Origin: Margaritifera margaritifera
Taxonomy: Eukaryota > Mollusca > Bivalvia > Unionida > Margaritiferidae
DNA: 64,000 nucleotides
Assembly (NCBI GenBank): GCA_029931535.1
Contig: JAQPZY010001190.1
Coordinates: 1,323,001 to 1,387,000, forward strand
Direction: 5' to 3'
Part shown: positions 12,011 through 24,071 of the stretch, piece after piece
Layout: every line of letters begins with the position of its first letter
Position numbering within the stretch: the first letter of the stretch is position 1
Notes under the pieces: generated by a model
The model's input: only the letters and a program-made list of their open reading frames with translations
Told to the model about the DNA's origin: nothing
The model's database searches: none
Made by a program: the position numbers and the translations under genes

Positions 12011-12632
12011 ACATGTTTGAACCAATTTAGCCCCCGTACCTGGTGGTAGGCGCGATGAAACCCACTCCAAACTGTTATCTAGGACCTAGGAAGAGAGAAT
12101 AGTGGACATTCAATGAGGGTGTACATATGTATATGCTTTTATCTGTGTGGACACTGACCCTGGGGTTAGTACAATAGCTTACCCCAACTTTGTAGAAGCG
12201 AGCTAAAAATGGGATCTATGCATCCCTCTGGGTTTTAAGTGAGTTTGTGAGTTATCCAGGCATGGTAAAATGCGGAAGCGAGATATTATATATTTCTTCT
12301 GTTCAAAGATTTGAATATAGTCCCAAAGTAATTTGTATAATGCATTATTTTCAAAAATTCTGTTATTTATGAAGGAAGATTCTTGTATCTTTCCAGGCCT
12401 GTATGAAAGGGGTCCTTTAATTAATCAATTCTATCACCAATTTGGACAGTAGATGCACTTTCATTTTGTTAGTATCTCTCAAGGTAAAATGGTGATGTAT
12501 CATGTAAACAGGTAATTCAATTTATCCATCTATCTAACAATCTATCAAACATATTTCAGTCAAGTATTTTGCAAGCTGATGAAAAATATGAGATATTCAT
12601 ATTAAATCAATACCCAGTAGTATTCTGAAACA
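12011..12632. other. Spacer with a small CpG-bearing segment
   Basis: Positions 12030-12060 carry CGTACC, GGCGCGATG and other CpGs, unlike the surrounding AT-rich DNA. No gene is supported. Splice-like signals here are discussed in the findings. Confidence 0.4.
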
Positions 12633-12722
12633 TACCATATATACTCGCTTATAAGTTGAGTACAACAACAAACAACACAGACCTTGATCTGCCTTTGCAT
12701 AATGCGCCAGCAGATCAGGGTC
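12633..12722. mobile_element. Left half of a two-hairpin MITE, abutting the pogo-like element
   Basis: Begins TACCATATATACTCGCTTAT, continues CAAACAACACAGACCTTGAT and ends AGCAGATCAGGGTC. This is the left end plus one hairpin of the family found complete at 33572, 43480, 46946 and 52733. The right half is absent; the next base starts the terminal repeat of the 1.74-kb element. Confidence 0.7.
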
Positions 12723-13129
12723 TACTGTATATACTCGCTTATAAGTCGACTCGACTATAAGTCGAACCCCCCTTTTCATGGCTGCAAAAAGCCAATTCAG
12801 CTATGACCCTCCTATAAGTCGAGGTGTTTTTTGCAAATTAAACCCGTCTGCAAGGGGTGACATGTCATCACTGAGTCAGAGCTGCACTTAGGAAAAATAA
12901 ATGAGCCAAACTGGATAGATAGATAGGACAAATAAAAACAAAAACCAATGTAGAATAAATACAATTGTATTATTGAGCTGAATATGTACAAATAAATTTA
13001 CAACTTACATTTTGTCCATCTTCGTGTAATGAAATCCATATAGCTTAACATTTTTAATCCATTTATATGATAAATCCATGAATTGGATTATAGGTCACAT
13101 ACAGGTATAAAATTGGTATCCTATAAATG

Positions 13130-13253
13130 TCACTGTCTAATGTCCTCTGGTTCAAAGCCCAAGAATTCATCCTCATCATCAGAGTTACCAAATAAAGTTC
13201 TAAATTCCTCCAATGTCATCCCGTCATCGTAAACATCGTCCGACTCCGAATCT
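13130..13253 (-). pseudogene. C-terminal fragment of a pogo/Tigger-like transposase
   Basis: The minus strand reads DSESDDVYDDGMTLEEFRTL, then FGNSDDEDEFLGFEPEDIRQ and a stop. This acidic tail, ending in an EEFRxLFxxSDDEDEFxGF pattern, is typical as I recall of the C-terminus of pogo-like transposases in invertebrates. No catalytic domain is present. It lies inside the 12723-14463 element. Confidence 0.6.
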
Positions 13254-13422
13254 ATTTACATGCTAAATCCACGAATTCAATTATAGGTCACATACCGGTA
13301 TAAAAATAGAAGTTCAGAATGATCCGATTCACAATATCCCGTAATATATTAATTCCACACGTCGTACAAATAAATCATGAAAGTTAAGTCCACTTTTTTG
13401 TGATTCACGATATCCTATAAAT

Positions 13423-13538
13423 GTCACTATCCAATGTCATCTGGTACAAAGTCCAAGAATTAATCCTCATTGTCTGATAAAGTTCTCAAATCCTACATCG
13501 TCGTCTAGTCATCGTAAATCTCGTCCGACTCCGATTTT
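13423..13538 (-). pseudogene. Second, more decayed copy of the same transposase tail
   Basis: Repeats the fragment at 13130-13253, with the same SESDE-YDD start and the same FLDFVPDDIG ending, but with stops in frame. The two copies are about 290 bp apart inside one element, so the element carries an internal duplication. Confidence 0.6.
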
Positions 13539-14971
13539 TGACTTTACTGTCATATGCGGGTGCTTATGCAAAGACTGAGCTTGGGCTCTGTGAGTAACAC
13601 TTTGATCATAAAGTCAGAAATCTATTAAAGGCTGCAACTGAACACATGTCAATTGTGCGGCAAGATCACAGGGAGTTCAAATAGCCACCCTCTGTTACTT
13701 GGCACTGAACTCACGGCTTGATCAAAGGGTTGTCACGTGGGAAAACAAAGAGTGTGGTGCCTTCACAAGCAAAGGGATTAAGGTCGAAGTATATGCACAG
13801 GAAGTTGTAGAACTCTACTTGGCACTGAACAAGTATAGATTGGCGGCTCGATCAAAAGGATTGTCAACTTGAAAACAAAGTGAGTCCCTTTACAAGCCAA
13901 AGGCTTATCGGCCCACGTGCACTGGCAGATAACTTAGGAAATATCACTTGGGAATTAAATCTGACTTGTGGAAAAGGAAAATACAAATTAAATCAAAACT
14001 TTTATTGCATCAAGCACAGTCTTTATACAGCAAAACACAAATATTAATACAAATACAGGTTGTTCGGACTTGCACGAAAATGGACGCAATATACTTACTA
14101 GTAAACACCCACAGTAAACATTGACGGACACTTCATTTGCGGTAGGTAGTATTTAATTTACTAGTAATATTTTCAAATTAATAAAATCCAAATAACTGTA
14201 GATACATGTATTGTGTAATGGATACTGTCATGAAACGGAAAAACACAGTGCATACCATATATGCATTACTGCATAGGAATAGTGGTATGAAAACGTAAAA
14301 ATATATGAATTGACAGTATTTTTATGTACTGCAAACATCTAGAGTTTCCAACATTACCCCAAGATTTTTTTATTTTTTTGATGTCGCGCTTATAAGACGC
14401 TCTACTCTGTATGAGTCAAATTCTAAGTAAAAAATGTCGACTTATAAGCGAGTATATACGGTATGTTCTTTGTTCTACTAATTACTCCTAACTGTTGCTT
14501 TTAGAAGAACAGGTTTTAGGTCCAACACAAATTGTCTGATTGTGAAACCTGGACACTGAAAGCATGTTTTACACTTTGCTTGGCCACTTCTTGAGTTGAA
14601 TATGAGTTAACTATGTGCATATGCATGTGCCATGCTGACCTTTTGCCTGTTGGTTTACGTTGCAATACACGTGTGTAAAGTACAATATACTGAAAATCAC
14701 CCCAGCTTATTTACATGACTGTTATCTCATCTGCCCAAAGGTATGGGTCCCCACCTTGCATTTTCTCCCCTTTTTCCTTGACTCAGGGATACATTTTTCT
14801 TAATTGAGAGAGCAACAAAATCATGTGATGTCATATCTCAATATATTTGTTTTGTGAGGGAATGCAGTTTTAATAAACATTTTTGCAACCAACATCCATT
14901 TACATTGCATTAGGCAACATGACATTGAGCAAACTCACTGATGGCAACAATTTATTTTTCTTGCTTCTCAC

Positions 14972-15184
14972 CTGATTAATGCAAATAACAGGAATATTAT
15001 GCTGACTGCTAAGAACTAAAAGCTGTGACACAAGGGAACTCAAATGCTTGGAGCGCTTGTAGAGGTCATTTTCTCCATACTCTCCACGGAACAAGGCTGT
15101 CACAGAATCAATAATTATTAACCTTACACAGGCTGAGGTGAGTAACAGGGGAAGTCTCTTGTTCACACAAGTCATAAGCATATC
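14972..15184 (-). CDS. XRCC3: XRCC3 exon e (Walker B)
   Basis: 213 nt, 71 codons, phase 0 at both ends. The acceptor CTTTCCAAG precedes 15184 and the donor AATCAG|GTGAGA follows 14972. It encodes [20 protein letters not shown], then [20 protein letters not shown], then [20 protein letters not shown] and [18 protein letters not shown] is the Walker B strand. INQ is the conserved end of the L2-side strand. Confidence 0.95.
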
Positions 15185-18100
15185 CTTGGAAAGATAAAAC
15201 CAAAAGAAAATTATAATGCATGTGAATATCATAAATGCATCAAACTCGTTCAAAGTAAAATTTCAACAATATATGAGAAAAAAACATCAATATTCATAAA
15301 CTAGATGAGCTATACTGAAATCAGCATATGGATTTACTAAATCTTACAGTGAACCCTAAACCTATTTATGCCTTCACTTCTATTAAGAAAAGATCTGTCT
15401 TCAACAGCCTTTTCCTTTCGATCTTATGAAATAAAATATAAAAGAAATGAACCTTTAGAAAGCAACCCTCTGTCTACAGTCACTTTTTTTCTTCTGTTCT
15501 CTCAATTCAAATTCTGAACAAAGATTTAATTGACTTTTAAGATCCTAAAGTTTTGGTGATCCCACCATGATGCAGGCTTTATAACACAATGTCATACCTA
15601 CCTTAAAGAGTTGCCTTTTTTTAATACATTTGCAGAGAAAATTTTCTGATTTATTACCAATGTTATCATTTTACTAGACAAAAATCCAACATACGAAATA
15701 TCACCATTTTTATATCAGTAAGTTGACTGGTTACTAGCTGTAATCTATTGGTTCCTGGCTCTTTTGGAGGAACCAGTCGAATAAAAGGAAGAAGAGCCAG
15801 TCAGCTACAGTGACAAAGCAGAAATAACAATGCTGTCATCTTGTAGGTTAGATTTTGTTCTGCGATTTAAATCAATTTTAATTCAGAAAATTTTATCTGC
15901 AAATATATTTGTTTCTTCAAGGTAGGTAATGACTATTTATCAATCAGTTCACAAGTTTTCTAGAAAACAGCAGAAAGACTGAATCATAGTGGGGTGATCA
16001 AAGGTTTAATACATAAATGGAAGACCCAGAGGTATCCTACATGTGGGTAATACTCATATTTTGGGCAATAAACTCAACTTTTAAGAAAATCTGAGATAAT
16101 AATAGCTTGGAAGTTATGTTTACTTTGATGAAATATGACAGACTTGTACAGGCAATTTTGATAAAAAAAATTCTTTTTTACTTCAGTTAAAAAGTGTCTG
16201 TTTTACAGAAATTCATTTCAGCTCTAACTTAGTTAAAGAGTTCTTGAAAAGAAAATTGTATACAAAGTTGATTTGTATGTTGGGAGGCTGTTTGACCATT
16301 TGGCCTAGTGGTTGGCACTGTTGATTCTAGATTTGAAAGCTACTGGTTTGAGTCCCACTGTGGTCAAAGGAAAATAAACTCCTATTTTTATATATGCATT
16401 GAATGAATATACTAAGTAAATGGAAATATATACCAACATTTTATTCCAATACACTGCACAGTTTTAAAGATATGGCCAAGCAAATATTTGTATCAGTAGC
16501 ATGGGTTACCAAAGTCGCCAAGGTGGAAATAGTTGTGATGTCACTAAGTCACATTCAGTCTACCTCCCATACACTGGTCTACCGAATCAGTGTTGCCATC
16601 AAGATAATTTTGAAACTTAAAAAAATCACACACAACAACAACGTTAAACTATATAGAAAATAATGAATTAAGATCATGGAGATAATAGACAAAAAACCAG
16701 TTTATAAAGTTATCAGATTTTCTGTGCAACCTACTCCGAAAACTTACAATTTTTCACTACAGTAAGTTAACTATAAACATTTCATTACTTAAGCTCAAAA
16801 TTTTATCAGGATACTCCAAGATACTGCAAAGACATATATGTTTTCCAAAAAATCAAATTACAGTAAAGATTGTTTATAACATTTCACAGGGGACTTGGAT
16901 TTTAAGAACTTTGTAAGTGAGAAACTTTATATCCAAATTCATTGTGTTTTTGCAAACTGATCATGTACTTGTTCATGTCGATGATGTTGGACATACATCT
17001 AGTAAACAATTTATACTGGTATGATTGCTGTCAGAACTCATATGTAATGGTAATACAATTTTTAAACAACATATTTTTGCAGAAATACATGTTATCATGA
17101 AGAAAAGAAAAAAGATAAACCAGTACATTTTACTATCCGATGCAAGTGTCAACATACATGTACATGTACCAGCCGATCAATCAATAAAGTCACTTTTATG
17201 TGAAATTGTCTTTGTTCAATAACACGGTTGCTTCCTGGTGATCACTAATTTCACAAACATTATCTTCATGGCACAACAAATTTACATTTCCATTGTTGGT
17301 ATCACAGGTGTGACACTATCAGAATTAATATAATCCAAATCAACATCATCATCACCAGACCAAAGTAGGCATCACACACCATAGCAATTAGAACATCATC
17401 ATCAGCATCCCCATCACTGGTAATGACATCTGTTTGCTCACTAAACCATCCCTTAACAAAACAGTTTGCAAAACAATCTGTGGAAACATCACATCATGCA
17501 CGATGAATCATACTGATTGCAGACAGTACATTTATTTCATGCTCAATTTTTTTGTCAAGGCTCGAGAGGTGTCTTTGGATTAGAGCACATCAGTACTTTT
17601 ACTTCTATTCCTGATATTTTTTATTTGTAGCATTGTGTCTAAAGAGACATTTTTTCTTTTTCTGACTGGTGCATTTTCAGCCATTTTCACAGCTGGAAGA
17701 ATTCAAAATAAATACAAGAGAGATTTACTTCCAGCTGTACTCAATTAGTCAACATACAGGTACAGAATGATAGCAAAAGGATATTTCTAAATTATTTAGT
17801 CACAAAAGTACAAAACAGAAACATTTTTTTTTTCTTCATGCTTTAATTGCACTGAACCAGCAACCCGTGATTCTAAAGGACTGATTATGAATGAAGTGTG
17901 ATTATCATGCCTTTGTTACCTGGCGTCTTTGCTAGGCCTTTAATATTTACTGATTATGAATGACATGTGATTATCACGCTTTTGTTACCCAGCGCCTTTG
18001 TTGTTACACATTTGTTATTTAAACAACCACTATTGTTTATCTGGCTTCAGTGCATCAGGTGATAAAAATGTTATATTGAGCTAATTATCCCAGGTGGACC

Positions 18101-21100
18101 ACACAAATCAAACGCTATAACCAATTAAACATTGTAACAAGGAACATTACATCAAAGCCTTTGGAATACATAGTAACTAGTAATTTGGCCAGGAAAATTA
18201 AAGTAAAACATTCCAACAGAGAAAACATTGTATCCAAAAACGTAATAAACAATCTTTACTGTGTATCCAAATTAAATCCAAACTTTCTAACAACTATCAA
18301 ATTTGAAAAAATTTCGAGTCACTTTCAACCAACTGTTTTCTTGTTACATAACCGGATTAGACTAAACAACTTCAAAGGTATGAACAATTACTGCTTTCAC
18401 TGATGAAAAGCTGACAAATATGGTGGCAAAAGTGCATTGGTAAAGTCAATGATGACATAAAAAGATTTAAACAAATCCCTTACAGATGTTCTAAAAAGCA
18501 AAACTTTGGTAAATACCTAATTTTCTACACATTTTACAAAAAAAAATTGGTATGTCACAAGCAGTTCATTTTCCTTTGATGGTGTTGTGCCCTTGAGCAA
18601 GGCACTTAATCTTGATTGCTCCAGTCAACCCAGCTGTAAATGAGTACCTGCTTCAGAAGGGGAGGTGGGTAGGGGAAGATGTTAACCTGCGACCAACCAA
18701 ATCTAAATTTGGCAACCAACCAAATCTAAGTATGTCAAAAACCATGAAATCTGGGATTAGTTCAGCTTTATGTGCTACTAATAAGCATGGTAAGATTTTA
18801 ACTTTTTTGAACTAAAATTTTACATAGACAGGTATATGTACTCACATAGTCTGCAACATGTTCTATGAAGATTTTGTCCCCAGGTCTGTAATCAGAACCC
18901 AGTGTTTGCCTGTGTTCTTTCATAAACCCCTGAGTCATCTGCTGCAGACGTTTGCTGGGAAAGGCATCCTCTGTGCATATGTAGGCAACACCTGAAAAAA
19001 AAAAAACACAGTTAAACCCCTCAAAACCGAACCCCTGGTATACCAAAATCCCTCAAAATCAAAATTTGTATTTGGTCGCAAATTTTTCTTTTTCTTTAGT
19101 ATCATTTTTCCCCCAGTAAAAAGAAACCCCCAAACTCTGAAAACCAAAACAAATTTTGTTCCAAATTTTAATTTTACACTAAAAAAACTCCGAGAAAACT
19201 GAAATTCACTTCAAACTTGGAAATGTATATTGATTGCTAAATTTCATAAAATGTTGATATTTATGGTCCATGAAAAGCCTCTGGTCATGTGGTAAGTAAA
19301 ACATACACCTGACACATGCTTGGTCAGATTATTTACCGTTAGCAAATACAGATTAGGGCCAAGAATATGCTAATCCAAAGTCTTTGCACCTTAAAGACTG
19401 CAAAACTTTTGTGGTAAAATTCCTAATAACTAAACACTCGATATAAATCAATTAGGAAAGATTATGTTTATCTGCTTATTGTCTAATTGTCATTTATGCT
19501 ATTTGTTTGTATAAATGATCAACAGAAGTTGTTTTTTGTTTAAATCAAATACCGTGCTTTAATAATCAGGCCTGTGGTCTCACTTTGGATACTTTGCCAA
19601 CAGAGACTGACAAAACAGTATTCGGAAGGAACTCACATTGTTAATGTTTCATAAAATGTTAAAAAAACAAACACCTTTCTTAATTTTTTTGCCCTCTTGT
19701 ACATGCAAACACAGATGTTCTCTCATCATTACAAGCACTCTCTCATCCTCTCTCAAGGGACATAACTGTTTTCTGTATTTCACACACACACACACACACA
19801 TGAACAAAATTCTTTGTCTCTCTCAAATCACATAAAAATCATTACTATTTAATTGGCTTTAAAATTTATGGGTTTCTTGGTCTTCAAAATTAAGGCTGGT
19901 ATCGATGATGATGTTTTTTTGCATGGACTTATGTATAAAAGACATTTATTCACACCTGTGATACCCCCTGTAAACCGAAATCCTCTCAAAACCGAAAATT
20001 AAATTTTGTCTTAAGGGTTTTTGGTTTTTAATATTTTCACTGTATATGTATCATATAAAAAGCACAATGACCAAAGTTGATTATTGTTTGTCAATGTAAC
20101 ATTTTGCATGGTTCTAACTGTGTATACATGTACTTTGGAGATAAGAAATTTAGCAAATGAGAATCAAAGTTTATGTTTTACCAATGCTGGTCTCTAGGAC
20201 CGAGTTTTGAGACAAACTCTTTACAAGTGAGACATAAAGCTCTACTCTTTCAACATCACTTTACAAACCCTCGAAAACCTGTACATGTACCGGTATATAC
20301 ATATTAATTTACAGTACATGCAAGAAGTATGAATAACATGATAACTTGGCCCTATGAGGTTAGTAGAATCTTCACCAAGTTTGTTGGCCAGGGAAATCTA
20401 ATGCTTGGGAATAATATCTGGCACAACTCTTACTCCCCAAGGGTAAGATTTCCATATCATACTCTATACACACCTCTAAAGGAGGTTTGTTTTTCTTTTT
20501 GCTTTTCCCACACATAACTTACTGGCACAAGATTTTCTTGAAAAGTTTCACTTTACAATATGCACATGAATTATGCCTGGTAAATGATGTTCATGCCTCA
20601 CCTTGCATATGAATCTTTTCTACTCCCATCAGGTATGGATAAAGATTTTCCAGGTGCAATTTCCATGCTAGAAATCCTTGTCTTACCATACATCACTGTA
20701 ATCCTACCCACATGATGTAAAAATAGCATAATAACTGTGTATAGCTACACTTTATTTTTTGTTGACATCATCACATACATAATGTCATGTCAGGTGCTAT
20801 TTTTTACTGTCAGTACAATTAAAGAAATTAAGTTGTTTATCTGGATTTTAACCATATTTCCATATTTTAACCAACCTTAATATACTCTTTGTTAACTTCC
20901 AAAAATTATAAATGGATACTTTGTCATTTTAATGTTTTAACCAAAAAGGCACCATTGTGCTTATAACCAACATTATTTTTCAACCATGGAATGTGATAAA
21001 AAAATCAACAATGTGTATTGGTATGGGATAGGAAAATCCCACCCTTGGGATCATAATTCACAGGCAAGAACTTGGCAAAGCCCGATGCCTGCCCATAAAT

Positions 21101-24029
21101 CATGACTCCTCCTTGGAGATTTCCCTTTCTGGCAGCAACACACACGACAAATTCTATTATTGTCCCCAACTGGACAGAATTATCACAATTTTTCCATGGG
21201 CTAAATAAATATGTCACACCTTAGAGGTGGACAAGTTCACACACTTTCAATATGATATCACTGACAAGAAATCATCAATGTATATATTGTAGTGCTAAAA
21301 CCATACACAGACTTTTCATATTCTGAAAAGTTTTTGCTGAAACATTATGCATCTGCTGGGCGAGAAAAAGTTATCTTCAACACATATGGGCAGGATAGGG
21401 AGATCTAATCATCAGAGAGCATGATTTTTACCAGGGACTGGGCAAGCCTCTGTCAGATAGACACAAACATAAGTATACCTCCTTGAAGTCCACCATGAGC
21501 TTGAGGCAGTTGTACTGTCAAAGCCAGCTGCAAACAGAGCTGAGTCTTCCCAGAAGCGCTCTCTCCACTTATCTCTGTAATCCCTCTGGACAAAATACCT
21601 CCTGTACAGAAATTTCAATGAAAAACGTTTTACTAAAGGATCATAACCCAATACAGTGGCATCATGTTAATCCAACTCAAAGCAATAATCCAAACCATCT
21701 GATAAACTGATCAGATTTTGAATTAAGTGTGTATTACAAACATAACAGATAGACTGCAGTTTTATTATACACCTGTTAATTTTTATAAAAACTCAAAGCA
21801 ATAATCCAAACCATCTGATAAACTGATCAGATTTTGAATTAAGTGTGTATTACAAACATAACAGATAGACTGCAGTTTTATTATACACCTGTTAATTTTT
21901 TAGAAAGAGCCAGAATTTTACCATCATCCTAGAAGTAGGAAAACGATACTCTCGTTCTCCAATTCCATATAATTATTCTTCTCAAACGAGACTGGAACTA
22001 CTTTTTCCTCGAGATTTCATGGATACAACTAAGCAAGCTTGAACAACTATGCCACTTGACATGCAAAAGGAAATGTAACAAATCTGTATCATCAAGTTCC
22101 AACAATTTGTCCAATCCCACTGTAAACAACTGTTAAAATAAGGCTGTCATTCCCATGCCATGTCCCCATTGGAGTCTCTCATCATATCCCGCCAGAAACC
22201 CATAAATAGTTCAACCACTATTATGCTGGCCTCGGAGAGAAACTTTCAGAGTTATTCAACTGTTGAAATCTTCCATGATGCAAAATTTAACAACTGCACA
22301 ATAGCTGTAAATAACATACATGTGTCTGCTGCCCTTATGCATCTATGAATTTGTTTTACTAACAGTGATTGTGGTGAAAATGAGTGACTTGTTTCATGTG
22401 CTTTATTCATACAGTGATATTCACGCGCATAGCAGCTGATCAATATGTATTCAGTTGATGATTTAAGATGAAGTTCGTATTAAAAAGGTTGAACATTAAG
22501 CAATTTCTTTTGTTTTTCAGTTAAGTATAGTGATTTTATTAAATTATCTGAAAATTGCTAGATATATAACAAAAATATCATTATCATAGTAATTCAACCT
22601 TGACGTTTAGATCATGTCTTCTTGTTGTCTTGTTGTCAGCATCAGAAAATCTGGATCATAACTTGATGCTTTACGTCTTGTGATGATCTGGATTTTCTGA
22701 TGCTGACAACTTGACATGATTTAGCAATCAAGATCATATTACTGAGATAATAATATATATCGATCTCTAAGGATAAACTCTGAGACTAACATACTGGGGG
22801 ACTGGAAACTCTCTACCTACCTCCACAAAATATCACCCACTCCCAGCGCACATAAGGTGGATTTGTTGAGTCGACCGGAGAAACTCATTTTATGGTACAT
22901 ATTTTGTAAACCACACTGCAACTATATTTCATCACTAACATAAGAAATTATTTGCAATAGATGTGAGACGGAATTGGTATAATTTATTTAAAAACTTAAG
23001 CAAAAGTTTTGGAAAAATAATAGTCAAAAGATGAATTTTGAATTTGCATAGAAAATTTGCACCGTGGTTTTTTTAAAAGCACTTTACAAAATTTGTATGC
23101 AAGACAAATAAAATTTACATATATATATACTCTCAGTACATTGAAAAAAGCATTGCTGCTACTTTTAACTCAATAATTTATTTCATTTTGGTACTTTAAA
23201 ATTGAAATCAAGGTTAACTTTCACTGACACTATCTCTGATACTATCTAACATAAAATTATACAAAATTTATCAGAATGGAGGTGAAAAGTTGATTTTTCT
23301 TTTGCTACTGATATTAGCAAAGATTTAAAATCTAAATTTAAAATGGGAAAGGTATAAAATATAAATATTTTTCCAACAGAACATGTTACAGCCAACTCCA
23401 ACCTGTCAACTAGGTAAGCACACCTAGTTTTCTAGCTTGAGGACAAATTCACCTTCGCTACATGTCTTGGATCTTACTGCCAAACTGACCACTGGGAACC
23501 TCTTTGGCATATCCAAAGGGAATGTGTGATATCTTGCAGCTCTTTGGAGTTTACAACACAATATCTGCCATGTCATGCTGTGTCACACGAAAAACATAAT
23601 TTTAAAGAACCAAACATGCAGACATGATGGTGAATTGCTAAACATGAATTCTCAAATGTGGGAGGGTATATATCAAACAATGCTAAAATATATATTTATT
23701 CATGATTTAAGAATGCATTCAGAGTATAATGCCTTCAGCAAGGTATCAGCAAGCAATTAACAGGTATTAGTACATATTATATCAAGTAAAATGCACAGTA
23801 GCTGCTACTGGAAGCACATCCAGTTGGGAAACATTTGAATTCACAGGGGAAGTAACTTTGTGTTATGGTTCAGAACAGTTTGAAATGGCTCATCAAGCAA
23901 AAAAAGAACATCACATAAAATATCTAGAACTGGTATCTGGTACTAGAATTGAGACATTTGTGTTTAAAAATTAAATAAAATAGATTAAATAAGATCAGGC
24001 ATATTGGTTTTATTAATACATGTATTTCT

Positions 24030-24071
<42 letters not shown>

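Larger units (their letters stand above)
12723..14463. mobile_element. 1.74-kb pogo-like DNA transposon remnant with 28-bp terminal inverted repeats
   Basis: The left end is TACTGTATATACTCGCTTAT followed by AAGTCGAC (12723-12750). The right end (14436-14463) is its reverse complement with one mismatch. TA bounds both ends, as expected for Tc1/mariner/pogo transposition. Sub-terminal copies of CTATAAGTCGA and GTCGACTTATAAGCG repeat the end motif. The interior keeps only two C-terminal transposase fragments on the minus strand, so this copy is non-autonomous. Family assignment rests on the TA sites and the acidic C-terminus and is tentative. Confidence 0.75.
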
